Source of the DNA: Perkinsela sp. pyNocScin1
Lineage: Eukaryota; Euglenozoa; Kinetoplastea; Prokinetoplastida; Perkinselidae
Length of the DNA: 64,000 bases
Assembly: GCA_964019655.1 (NCBI GenBank)
Contig: CAXHTR010000004.1
Location: 1 to 64,000 of the forward strand
Direction: 5' to 3'
Under the pieces are notes generated by a model. That model was not told where the DNA came from, ran no database searches, and saw only the letters and a program-made list of their open reading frames with translations. The position numbers and the translations under genes are program-made. This document shows, piece by piece, positions 1 to 12,784 of this stretch (the stretch's first letter is position 1; each line of letters begins with the position of its first letter).

Positions 1-3000
1 CGAAGGGCTCTTCAGCCTGCGACCTCGATCCGCCTCTCCAGGAGCGAAAGATGGGTGCAATAGCACTCGTCTTTCGCTCCGGTACGAGCATGCTCGCGCT
101 ACGAAGGGCTCTTCAGCCTGCGAGCTCGATCCGCCTCTCCAGGAGCGAAAGATGGGTGCAATAGCACTCGTCTTTCGCTCTCGTGAGAGCATCCTCGCGC
201 TACGAAGGGCTCTTCAGCCTGCGAGCTCGATCCGCCTCTCCAGGAGCGAAAGATGGGTGCAATAGCACTCGTCTTTCGCTCTCGTGAGAGCATCCTCGCG
301 CTACGAAGGGCTCTTCAGCCTGCGACCTCGGATCGCCTCTCCAGGAGCGAAAGATGGGTGCAATAGCACTCGTCTTTCGCTCTCGTGAGAGCATCCTCGC
401 GCTACGAAGGGCTCTTCAGCCTGCGACCTCGATCCGCCTCTCCAGGAGCGAAAGATGGGTGCAATAGCACTCGTCTTTCGCTCTCGTGAGAGCATCCTCG
501 CGCTACGAAGGGCTCTTCAGCCTGCGACCTCGGATCGCCTCTCCAGGAGCGAAAGATGGGTGCAATAGCACTCGTCGTTCGCTCCGGTACGAGCATGCTC
601 GCGCTACGAAGGGCTCTTCAGCCTGCGACCTCGGATCGCCTCTCCAGGAGCGAAAGATGGGTGCAATAGCACTCGTCTTTCGCTCTCGTGAGAGCATCCT
701 CGCGCTACGAAGGGCTCTTCAGCCTGCGACCTCGATCCGCCTCTCCAGGAGCGAAAGATGGGTGCAATAGCACTCGTCTTTCGCTCTCGTGAGAGCATCC
801 TCGCGCTACGAAGGGCTCTTCAGCCTGCGAGCTCGATCCGCCTCTCCAGGAGCGAAAGATGGGTGCAATAGCACTCGTCTTTCGCTCTCGTGAGAGCATC
901 CTCGCGCTACGAAGGGCTCTTCAGCCTGCGACCTCGATCCGCCTCTCCAGGAGCGAAAGATGGGTGCAATAGCACTCGTCTTTCGCTCTCGTGAGAGCAT
1001 CCTCGCGCTACGAAGGGCTCTTCAGCCTGCGACCTCGGATCGCCTCTCCAGGAGCGAAAGATGGGTGCAATAGCACTCGTCTTTCGCTCTCGTGAGAGCA
1101 TCCTCGCGCTACGAAGGGCTCTTCAGCCTGCGACCTCGGATCGCCTCTCCAGGAGCGAAAGATGGGTGCAATAGCACTCGTCTTTCGCTCTCGTGAGAGC
1201 ATCCTCGCGCTACGAAGGGCTCTTCAGCCTGCGACCTCGATCCTCCTCTCCAGGAGCGAAAGATGGGTGCAATAGCACTCGTCTTTCGCTCCGGTACGAG
1301 CATCCTCGCGCTACGAAGGGCTCTTCAGCCTGCGAGCTCGATCCGCCTCTCCAGGAGCGAAAGATGGGTGCAATAGCACTCGTCTTTCGCTCTCGTGAGA
1401 GCATCCTCGCGCTACGAAGGGCTCTTCAGCCTGCGAGCTCGATCCGCCTCTCCAGGAGCGAAAGATGGGTGCAATAGCACTCGTCTTTCGCTCTCGTGAG
1501 AGCATCCTCGCGCTACGAAGGGCTCTTCAGCCTGCGACCTCGGATCGCCTCTCCAGGAGCGAAAGATGGGTGCAATAGCACTCGTCTTTCGCTCTCGTGA
1601 GAGCATCCTCGCGCTACGAAGGGCTCTTCAGCCTGCGAGCTCGATCCGCCTCTCCAGGAGCGAAAGATGGGTGCAATAGCACTCGTCTTTCGCTCTCGTG
1701 AGAGCATCCTCGCGCTACGAAGGGCTCTTCAGCCTGCGACCTCGGATCGCCTCTCCAGGAGCGAAAGATGGGTGCAATAGCACTCGTCTTTCGCTCTCGT
1801 GAGAGCATCCTCGCGCTACGAAGGGCTCTTCAGCCTGCGACCTCGATCCGCCTCTCCAGGAGCGAAAGATGGGTGCAATAGCACTCGTCTTTCGCTCTCG
1901 TGAGAGCATCCTCGCGCTACGAAGGGCTCTTCAGCCTGCGAGCTCGATCCGCCTCTCCAGGAGCGAAAGATGGGTGCAATAGCACTCGTCTTTCGCTCCG
2001 GTACGAGCATCCTCGCGCTACGAAGGGCTCTTCAGCCTGCGACCTCGATCCGCCTCTCCAGGAGCGAAAGATGGGTGCAATAGCACTCGTCTTTCGCTCT
2101 CGTGAGAGCATCCTCGCGCTACGAAGGGCTCTTCAGCCTGCGAGCTCGATCCGCCTCTCCAGGAGCGAAAGATGGGTGCAATAGCACTCGTCTTTCGCTC
2201 TCGTGAGAGCATCCTCGCGCTACGAAGGGCTCTTCAGCCTGCGACCTCGATCCGCCTCTCCAGGAGCGAAAGATGGGTGCAATAGCACTCGTCTTTCGCT
2301 CCGGTACGAGCATGCTCGCGCTACGAAGGGCTCTTCAGCCTGCGAGCTCGATCCGCCTCTCCAGGAGCGAAAGATGGGTGCAATAGCACTCGTCTTTCGC
2401 TCTCGTGAGAGCATCCTCGCGCTACGAAGGGCTCTTCAGCCTGCGAGCTCGATCCGCCTCTCCAGGAGCGAAAGATGGGTGCAATAGCACTCGTCTTTCG
2501 CTCTCGTGAGAGCATCCTCGCGCTACGAAGGGCTCTTCAGCCTGCGACCTCGGATCGCCTCTCCAGGAGCGAAAGATGGGTGCAATAGCACTCGTCTTTC
2601 GCTCTCGTGAGAGCATCCTCGCGCTACGAAGGGCTCTTCAGCCTGCGACCTCGATCCGCCTCTCCAGGAGCGAAAGATGGGTGCAATAGCACTCGTCTTT
2701 CGCTCTCGTGAGAGCATCCTCGCGCTACGAAGGGCTCTTCAGCCTGCGACCTCGGATCGCCTCTCCAGGAGCGAAAGATGGGTGCAATAGCACTCGTCGT
2801 TCGCTCCGGTACGAGCATGCTCGCGCTACGAAGGGCTCTTCAGCCTGCGACCTCGGATCGCCTCTCCAGGAGCGAAAGATGGGTGCAATAGCACTCGTCT
2901 TTCGCTCTCGTGAGAGCATCCTCGCGCTACGAAGGGCTCTTCAGCCTGCGACCTCGATCCGCCTCTCCAGGAGCGAAAGATGGGTGCAATAGCACTCGTC

Positions 3001-6000
3001 TTTCGCTCTCGTGAGAGCATCCTCGCGCTACGAAGGGCTCTTCAGCCTGCGAGCTCGATCCGCCTCTCCAGGAGCGAAAGATGGGTGCAATAGCACTCGT
3101 CTTTCGCTCTCGTGAGAGCATCCTCGCGCTACGAAGGGCTCTTCAGCCTGCGAGCTCGATCCGCCTCTCCAGGAGCGAAAGATGGGTGCAATAGCACTCG
3201 TCGTTCGCTCCGGTACGAGCATCCTCGCGCTACGAAGGGCTCTTCAGCCTGCGACCTCGGATCGCCTCTCCAGGAGCGAAAGATGGGTGCAATAGCACTC
3301 GTCTTTCGCTCTCGTGAGAGCATCCTCGCGCTACGAAGGGCTCTTCAGCCTGCGACCTCGGATCGCCTCTCCAGGAGCGAAAGATGGGTGCAATAGCACT
3401 CGTCGTTCGCTCCGGTACGAGCATGCTCGCGCTACGAAGGGCTCTTCAGCCTGCGACCTCGGATCGCCTCTCCAGGAGCGAAAGATGGGTGCAATAGCAC
3501 TCGTCCTTCGCTCTCGTGAGAGCATCCTCGCGCTACGAAGGGCTCTTCAGCCTGCGACCTCGGATCGCCTCTCCAGGAGCGAAAGATGGGTGCAATAGCA
3601 CTCGTCTTTCGCTCTCGTGAGAGCATCCTCGCGCTACGAAGGGCTCTTCAGCCTGCGAGCTCGATCCGCCTCTCCAGGAGCGAAAGATGGGTGCAATAGC
3701 ACTCGTCTTTCGCTCCGGTACGAGCATGCTCGCGCTACGAAGGGCTCTTCAGCCTGCGAGCTTGATCCGCCTCTCCAGGAGCGAAAGATGGGTGCAATAG
3801 CACTCGTCTTTCGCTCTCGTGAGAGCATCCTCGCGCTACGAAGGGCTCTTCAGCCTGCGACCTCGGATCGCCTCTCCAGGAGCGAAAGATGGGTGCAATA
3901 GCACTCGTCGTTCGCTCCGGTACGAGCATCCTCGCACTACGAAGGGCTCTTCAGCCTGCGACCTCGGATCGCCTCTCCAGGAGCGAAAGATGGGTGCAAT
4001 AGCACTCGTCTTTCGCTCTCGTGAGAGCATCCTCGCGCTACGAAGGGCTTTTCAGCCTGCGACCTCGGATCGCCTCTCCAGGAGCGAAAGATGGGTGCAA
4101 TAGCACTCGTCGTTCGCTCCGGTACGAGCATGCTCGCGCTACGAAGGGCTCTTCAGCCTGCGACCTCGGATCGCCTCTCCAGGAGCGAAAGATGGGTGCA
4201 ATAGCACTCGTCCTTCGCTCTCGTGAGAGCATCCTCGCGCTACGAAGGGCTCTTCAGCCTGCGACCTCGGATCGCCTCTCCAGGAGCGAAAGATGGGTGC
4301 AATAGCACTCGTCGTTCGCTCCGGTACGAGCATCCTCGCGCTACGAAGGGCTCTTCAGCCTGCGACCTCGGATCGCCTCTCCAGGAGCGAAAGATGGGTG
4401 CAATAGCACTCGTCTTTCGCTCTCGTGAGAGCATCCTCGCGCTACGAAGGGCTCTTCAGCCTGCGACCTCGGATCGCCTCTCCAGGAGCGAAAGATGGGT
4501 GCAATAGCACTCGTCCTTCGCTCTCGTGAGAGCATCCTCGCGCTACGAAGGGCTCTTCAGCCTGCGACCTCGGATCGCCTCTCCAGGAGCGAAAGATGGG
4601 TGCAATAGCACTCGTCTTTCGCTCTCGTGAGAGCATCCTCGCGCTACGAAGGGCTCTTCAGCCTGCGACCTCGATCCGCCTCTCCAGGAGCGAAAGATGG
4701 GTGCAATAGCACTCGTCTTTCGCTCCGGTACGAGCATCCTCGCGCTACGAAGGGCTCTTCAGCCTGCGACCTCGATCCGCCTCTCCAGGAGCGAAAGATG
4801 GTTGCAATAGCACTCGTCTTTCGCTCTCGTGAGAGCATCCTCGCGCTACGAAGGGCTCTTCAGCCTGCGAGCTCGATCCGCCTCTCCAGGAGCGAAAGAT
4901 GGGTGCAATAGCACTCGTCTTTCGCTCCGGTACGAGCATGCTCGCGCTACGAAGGGCTCTTCAGCCTGCGAGCTTGATCCGCCTCTCCAGGAGCGAAAGA
5001 TGGGTGCAATAGCACTCGTCTTTCGCTCTCGTGAGAGCATCCTCGCGCTACGAAGGGCTCTTCAGCCTGCGACCTCGGATCGCCTCTCCAGGAGCGAAAG
5101 ATGGGTGCAATAGCACTCGTCGTTCGCTCCGGTACGAGCATGCTCGCGCTACGAAGGGCTCTTCAGCCTGCGACCTCGGATCGCCTCTCCAGGAGCGAAA
5201 GATGGGTGCAATAGCACTCGTCCTTCGCTCTCGTGAGAGCATCCTCGCGCTACGAAGGGCTCTTCAGCCTGCGACCTCGGATCGCCTCTCCAGGAGCGAA
5301 AGATGGGTGCAATAGCACTCGTCTTTCGCTCTCGTGAGAGCATCCTCGCGCTACGAAGGGCTCTTCAGCCTGCGAGCTCGATCCGCCTCTCCAGGAGCGA
5401 AAGATGGGTGCAATAGCACTCGTCTTTCGCTCTCGTGAGAGCATCCTCGCGCTACGAAGGGCTCTTCAGCCTGCGACCTCGGATCGCCTCTCCAGGAGCG
5501 AAAGATGGGTGCAATAGCACTCGTCTTTCGCTCTCGTGAGAGCATCCTCGCGCTACGAAGGGCTCTTCAGCCTGCGACCTCGGATCGCCTCTCCAGGAGC
5601 GAAAGATGGGTGCAATAGCACTCGTCTTTCGCTCTCGTGAGAGCATCCTCGCGCTACGAAGGGCTCTTCAGCCTGCGACCTCGGATCGCCTCTCCAGGAG
5701 CGAAAGATGGGTGCAATAGCACTCGTCTTTCGCTCTCGTGAGAGCATCCTCGCGCTACGAAGGGCTCTTCAGCCTGCGACCTCGATCCTCCTCTCCAGGA
5801 GCGAAAGATGGGTGCAATAGCACTCGTCTTTCGCTCCGGTACGAGCATCCTCGCGCTACGAAGGGCTCTTCAGCCTGCGAGCTCGATCCGCCTCTCCAGG
5901 AGCGAAAGATGGGTGCAATAGCACTCGTCTTTCGCTCTCGTGAGAGCATCCTCGCGCTACGAAGGGCTCTTCAGCCTGCGAGCTCGATCCGCCTCTCCAG

Positions 6001-9000
6001 GAGCGAAAGATGGGTGCAATAGCACTCGTCTTTCGCTCTCGTGAGAGCATCCTCGCGCTACGAAGGGCTCTTCAGCCTGCGACCTCGGATCGCCTCTCCA
6101 GGAGCGAAAGATGGGTGCAATAGCACTCGTCTTTCGCTCTCGTGAGAGCATCCTCGCGCTACGAAGGGCTCTTCAGCCTGCGACCTCGGATCGCCTCTCC
6201 AGGAGCGAAAGATGGGTGCAATAGCACTCGTCGTTCGCTCTCGTGAGAGCATCCTCGCGCTACGAAGGGCTCTTCAGCCTGCGAGCTCGATCCGCCTCTC
6301 CAGGAGCGAAAGATGGGTGCAATAGCACTCGTCTTTCGCTCTCGTGAGAGCATCCTCGCGCTACGAAGGGCTCTTCAGCCTGCGAGCTCGATCCGCCTCT
6401 CCAGGAGCGAAAGATGGGTGCAATAGCACTCGTCTTTCGCTCTCGTGAGAGCATCCTCGCGCTACGAAGGGCTCTTCAGCCTGCGACCTCGATCCGCCTC
6501 TCCAGGAGCGAAAGATGGGTGCAATAGCACTCGTCTTTCGCTCTCGTGAGAGCATCCTCGCGCTACGAAGGGCTCTTCAGCCTGCGAGCTCGATCCGCCT
6601 CTCCAGGAGCGAAAGATGGGTGCAATAGCACTCGTCTTTCGCTCTCGTGAGAGCATCCTCGCGCTACGAAGGGCTCTTCAGCCTGCGACCTCGGATCGCC
6701 TCTCCAGGAGCGAAAGATGGGTGCAATAGCACTCGTCTTTCGCTCTCGTGAGAGCATCCTCGCGCTACGAAGGGCTCTTCAGCCTGCGACCTCGATCCGC
6801 CTCTCCAGGAGCGAAAGATGGGTGCAATAGCACTCGTCTTTCGCTCTCGTGAGAGCATCCTCGCGCTACGAAGGGCTCTTCAGCCTGCGACCTCGGATCG
6901 CCTCTCCAGGAGCGAAAGATGGGTGCAATAGCACTCGTCTTTCGCTCTCGTGAGAGCATCCTCGCGCTACGAAGGGCTCTTCAGCCTGCGACCTCGGATC
7001 GCCTCTCCAGGAGCGAAAGATGGGTGCAATAGCACTCGTCTTTCGCTCTCGTGAGAGCATCCTCGCGCTACGAAGGGCTCTTCAGCCTGCGACCTCGATC
7101 CGCCTCTCCAGGAGCGAAAGATGGGTGCAATAGCACTCGTCTTTCGCTCTCGTGAGAGCATCCTCGCGCTACGAAGGGCTCTTCAGCCTGCGAGCTCGAT
7201 CCGCCTCTCCAGGAGCGAAAGATGGGTGCAATAGCACTCGTCTTTCGCTCTCGTGAGAGCATCCTCGCGCTACGAAGGGCTCTTCAGCCTGCGACCTCGA
7301 TCCGCCTCTCCAGGAGCGAAAGATGGTTGCAATAGCACTCGTCTTTCGCTCTCGTGAGAGCATCCTCGCGCTACGAAGGGCTCTTCAGCCTGCGAGCTCG
7401 ATCCGCCTCTCCAGGAGCGAAAGATGGGTGCAATAGCACTCGTCTTTCGCTCCGGTACGAGCATGCTCGCGCTACGAAGGGCTCTTCAGCCTGCGAGCTT
7501 GATCCGCCTCTCCAGGAGCGAAAGATGGGTGCAATAGCACTCGTCTTTCGCTCTCGTGAGAGCATCCTCGCGCTACGAAGGGCTCTTCAGCCTGCGACCT
7601 CGGATCGCCTCTCCAGGAGCGAAAGATGGGTGCAATAGCACTCGTCGTTCGCTCCGGTACGAGCATGCTCGCGCTACGAAGGGCTCTTCAGCCTGCGACC
7701 TCGGATCGCCTCTCCAGGAGCGAAAGATGGGTGCAATAGCACTCGTCCTTCGCTCTCGTGAGAGCATCCTCGCGCTACGAAGGGCTCTTCAGCCTGCGAC
7801 CTCGGATCGCCTCTCCAGGAGCGAAAGATGGGTGCAATAGCACTCGTCTTTCGCTCTCGTGAGAGCATCCTCGCGCTACGAAGGGCTCTTCAGCCTGCGA
7901 GCTCGATCCGCCTCTCCAGGAGCGAAAGATGGGTGCAATAGCACTCGTCTTTCGCTCTCGTGAGAGCATCCTCGCGCTACGAAGGGCTCTTCAGCCTGCG
8001 ACCTCGGATCGCCTCTCCAGGAGCGAAAGATGGGTGCAATAGCACTCGTCTTTCGCTCTCGTGAGAGCATCCTCGCGCTACGAAGGGCTCTTCAGCCTGC
8101 GACCTCGGATCGCCTCTCCAGGAGCGAAAGATGGGTGCAATAGCACTCGTCTTTCGCTCTCGTGAGAGCATCCTCGCGCTACGAAGGGCTCTTCAGCCTG
8201 CGACCTCGGATCGCCTCTCCAGGAGCGAAAGATGGGTGCAATAGCACTCGTCTTTCGCTCTCGTGAGAGCATCCTCGCGCTACGAAGGGCTCTTCAGCCT
8301 GCGACCTCGATCCTCCTCTCCAGGAGCGAAAGATGGGTGCAATAGCACTCGTCTTTCGCTCCGGTACGAGCATCCTCGCGCTACGAAGGGCTCTTCAGCC
8401 TGCGAGCTCGATCCGCCTCTCCAGGAGCGAAAGATGGGTGCAATAGCACTCGTCTTTCGCTCTCGTGAGAGCATCCTCGCGCTACGAAGGGCTCTTCAGC
8501 CTGCGAGCTCGATCCGCCTCTCCAGGAGCGAAAGATGGGTGCAATAGCACTCGTCTTTCGCTCTCGTGAGAGCATCCTCGCGCTACGAAGGGCTCTTCAG
8601 CCTGCGACCTCGGATCGCCTCTCCAGGAGCGAAAGATGGGTGCAATAGCACTCGTCTTTCGCTCTCGTGAGAGCATCCTCGCGCTACGAAGGGCTCTTCA
8701 GCCTGCGAGCTCGATCCGCCTCTCCAGGAGCGAAAGATGGGTGCAATAGCACTCGTCTTTCGCTCTCGTGAGAGCATCCTCGCGCTACGAAGGGCTCTTC
8801 AGCCTGCGACCTCGATCCGCCTCTCCAGGAGCGAAAGATGGGTGCAATAGCACTCGTCTTTCGCTCCGGTACGAGCATGCTCGCGCTACGAAGGGCTCTT
8901 CAGCCTGCGAGCTCGATCCGCCTCTCCAGGAGCGAAAGATGGGTGCAATAGCACTCGTCTTTCGCTCTCGTGAGAGCATCCTCGCGCTACGAAGGGCTCT

Positions 9001-12000
9001 TCAGCCTGCGAGCTCGATCCGCCTCTCCAGGAGCGAAAGATGGGTGCAATAGCACTCGTCTTTCGCTCTCGTGAGAGCATCCTCGCGCTACGAAGGGCTC
9101 TTCAGCCTGCGACCTCGGATCGCCTCTCCAGGAGCGAAAGATGGGTGCAATAGCACTCGTCTTTCGCTCTCGTGAGAGCATCCTCGCGCTACGAAGGGCT
9201 CTTCAGCCTGCGACCTCGGATCGCCTCTCCAGGAGCGAAAGATGGGTGCAATAGCACTCGTCGTTCGCTCCGGTACGAGCATGCTCGCGCTACGAAGGGC
9301 TCTTCAGCCTGCGACCTCGGATCGCCTCTCCAGGAGCGAAAGATGGGTGCAATAGCACTCGTCTTTCGCTCTCGTGAGAGCATCCTCGCGCTACGAAGGG
9401 CTCTTCAGCCTGCGACCTCGATCCGCCTCTCCAGGAGCGAAAGATGGGTGCAATAGCACTCGTCTTTCGCTCTCGTGAGAGCATCCTCGCGCTACGAAGG
9501 GCTCTTCAGCCTGCGAGCTCGATCCGCCTCTCCAGGAGCGAAAGATGGGTGCAATAGCACTCGTCTTTCGCTCTCGTGAGAGCATCCTCGCGCTACGAAG
9601 GGCTCTTCAGCCTGCGACCTCGATCCGCCTCTCCAGGAGCGAAAGATGGGTGCAATAGCACTCGTCTTTCGCTCTCGTGAGAGCATCCTCGCGCTACGAA
9701 GGGCTCTTCAGCCTGCGACCTCGGATCGCCTCTCCAGGAGCGAAAGATGGGTGCAATAGCACTCGTCTTTCGCTCTCGTGAGAGCATCCTCGCGCTACGA
9801 AGGGCTCTTCAGCCTGCGACCTCGGATCGCCTCTCCAGGAGCGAAAGATGGGTGCAATAGCACTCGTCTTTCGCTCTCGTGAGAGCATCCTCGCGCTACG
9901 AAGGGCTCTTCAGCCTGCGACCTCGATCCTCCTCTCCAGGAGCGAAAGATGGGTGCAATAGCACTCGTCTTTCGCTCCGGTACGAGCATCCTCGCGCTAC
10001 GAAGGGCTCTTCAGCCTGCGAGCTCGATCCGCCTCTCCAGGAGCGAAAGATGGGTGCAATAGCACTCGTCTTTCGCTCTCGTGAGAGCATCCTCGCGCTA
10101 CGAAGGGCTCTTCAGCCTGCGAGCTCGATCCGCCTCTCCAGGAGCGAAAGATGGGTGCAATAGCACTCGTCTTTCGCTCTCGTGAGAGCATCCTCGCGCT
10201 ACGAAGGGCTCTTCAGCCTGCGACCTCGGATCGCCTCTCCAGGAGCGAAAGATGGGTGCAATAGCACTCGTCTTTCGCTCTCGTGAGAGCATCCTCGCGC
10301 TACGAAGGGCTCTTCAGCCTGCGAGCTCGATCCGCCTCTCCAGGAGCGAAAGATGGGTGCAATAGCACTCGTCTTTCGCTCTCGTGAGAGCATCCTCGCG
10401 CTACGAAGGGCTCTTCAGCCTGCGACCTCGGATCGCCTCTCCAGGAGCGAAAGATGGGTGCAATAGCACTCGTCTTTCGCTCTCGTGAGAGCATCCTCGC
10501 GCTACGAAGGGCTCTTCAGCCTGCGACCTCGATCCGCCTCTCCAGGAGCGAAAGATGGGTGCAATAGCACTCGTCTTTCGCTCTCGTGAGAGCATCCTCG
10601 CGCTACGAAGGGCTCTTCAGCCTGCGAGCTCGATCCGCCTCTCCAGGAGCGAAAGATGGGTGCAATAGCACTCGTCTTTCGCTCCGGTACGAGCATCCTC
10701 GCGCTACGAAGGGCTCTTCAGCCTGCGACCTCGATCCGCCTCTCCAGGAGCGAAAGATGGGTGCAATAGCACTCGTCTTTCGCTCTCGTGAGAGCATCCT
10801 CGCGCTACGAAGGGCTCTTCAGCCTGCGAGCTCGATCCGCCTCTCCAGGAGCGAAAGATGGGTGCAATAGCACTCGTCTTTCGCTCTCGTGAGAGCATCC
10901 TCGCGCTACGAAGGGCTCTTCAGCCTGCGACCTCGATCCGCCTCTCCAGGAGCGAAAGATGGGTGCAATAGCACTCGTCTTTCGCTCCGGTACGAGCATG
11001 CTCGCGCTACGAAGGGCTCTTCAGCCTGCGAGCTCGATCCGCCTCTCCAGGAGCGAAAGATGGGTGCAATAGCACTCGTCTTTCGCTCTCGTGAGAGCAT
11101 CCTCGCGCTACGAAGGGCTCTTCAGCCTGCGAGCTCGATCCGCCTCTCCAGGAGCGAAAGATGGGTGCAATAGCACTCGTCTTTCGCTCTCGTGAGAGCA
11201 TCCTCGCGCTACGAAGGGCTCTTCAGCCTGCGACCTCGGATCGCCTCTCCAGGAGCGAAAGATGGGTGCAATAGCACTCGTCTTTCGCTCTCGTGAGAGC
11301 ATCCTCGCGCTACGAAGGGCTCTTCAGCCTGCGACCTCGATCCGCCTCTCCAGGAGCGAAAGATGGGTGCAATAGCACTCGTCTTTCGCTCTCGTGAGAG
11401 CATCCTCGCGCTACGAAGGGCTCTTCAGCCTGCGACCTCGGATCGCCTCTCCAGGAGCGAAAGATGGGTGCAATAGCACTCGTCGTTCGCTCCGGTACGA
11501 GCATGCTCGCGCTACGAAGGGCTCTTCAGCCTGCGACCTCGGATCGCCTCTCCAGGAGCGAAAGATGGGTGCAATAGCACTCGTCTTTCGCTCTCGTGAG
11601 AGCATCCTCGCGCTACGAAGGGCTCTTCAGCCTGCGACCTCGATCCGCCTCTCCAGGAGCGAAAGATGGGTGCAATAGCACTCGTCTTTCGCTCTCGTGA
11701 GAGCATCCTCGCGCTACGAAGGGCTCTTCAGCCTGCGAGCTCGATCCGCCTCTCCAGGAGCGAAAGATGGGTGCAATAGCACTCGTCTTTCGCTCTCGTG
11801 AGAGCATCCTCGCGCTACGAAGGGCTCTTCAGCCTGCGAGCTCGATCCGCCTCTCCAGGAGCGAAAGATGGGTGCAATAGCACTCGTCGTTCGCTCCGGT
11901 ACGAGCATCCTCGCGCTACGAAGGGCTCTTCAGCCTGCGACCTCGGATCGCCTCTCCAGGAGCGAAAGATGGGTGCAATAGCACTCGTCTTTCGCTCTCG

Positions 12001-12784
12001 TGAGAGCATCCTCGCGCTACGAAGGGCTCTTCAGCCTGCGACCTCGGATCGCCTCTCCAGGAGCGAAAGATGGGTGCAATAGCACTCGTCTTTCGCTCTC
12101 GTGAGAGCATCCTCGCGCTACGAAGGGCTCTTCAGCCTGCGACCTCGATCCGCCTCTCCAGGAGCGAAAGATGGGTGCAATAGCACTCGTCTTTCGCTCT
12201 CGTGAGAGCATCCTCGCGCTACGAAGGGCTCTTCAGCCTGCGAGCTCGATCCGCCTCTCCAGGAGCGAAAGATGGGTGCAATAGCACTCGTCTTTCGCTC
12301 TCGTGAGAGCATCCTCGCGCTACGAAGGGCTCTTCAGCCTGCGAGCTCGATCCGCCTCTCCAGGAGCGAAAGATGGGTGCAATAGCACTCGTCTTTCGCT
12401 CTCGTGAGAGCATCCTCGCGCTACGAAGGGCTCTTCAGCCTGCGACCTCGGATCGCCTCTCCAGGAGCGAAAGATGGGTGCAATAGCACTCGTCTTTCGC
12501 TCTCGTGAGAGCATCCTCGCGCTACGAAGGGCTCTTCAGCCTGCGACCTCGATCCGCCTCTCCAGGAGCGAAAGATGGGTGCAATAGCACTCGTCTTTCG
12601 CTCTCGTGAGAGCATCCTCGCGCTACGAAGGGCTCTTCAGCCTGCGAGCTCGATCCGCCTCTCCAGGAGCGAAAGATGGGTGCAATAGCACTCGTCTTTC
12701 GCTCTCGTGAGAGCATCCTCGCGCTACGAAGGGCTCTTCAGCCTGCGAGCTTGATCCGCCTCTCCAGGAGCGAAAGATGGGTGA
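1..12784. repeat. 101-bp satellite array, about 126 copies, truncated at the window edge
   Basis: The same 101-bp unit recurs head to tail from the first base to 12,784 with very few indels. Variation is confined to a few sites: ACCTCGGATCG versus AGCTCGATCCG, TCTCGTGAGAG versus CCGGTACGAG, CATCC versus CATGC, and single changes in GTCTTTCGC. Each unit carries GAGCGAAAGATGGGTGC and GCACTCGTCTTTCGCTC around an AATA loop, a 17-bp hairpin whose two non-Watson-Crick pairs are G-U wobbles only in a plus-strand transcript. A second small hairpin, GCTCTCGTGAGAGC, follows. Because 101 is not a multiple of three, the 64- and 94-codon open frames shift frame with each unit, and I do not regard them as genes. 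Blocks of units are duplicated at fixed offsets, as expected from unequal exchange. Confidence 0.97.
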
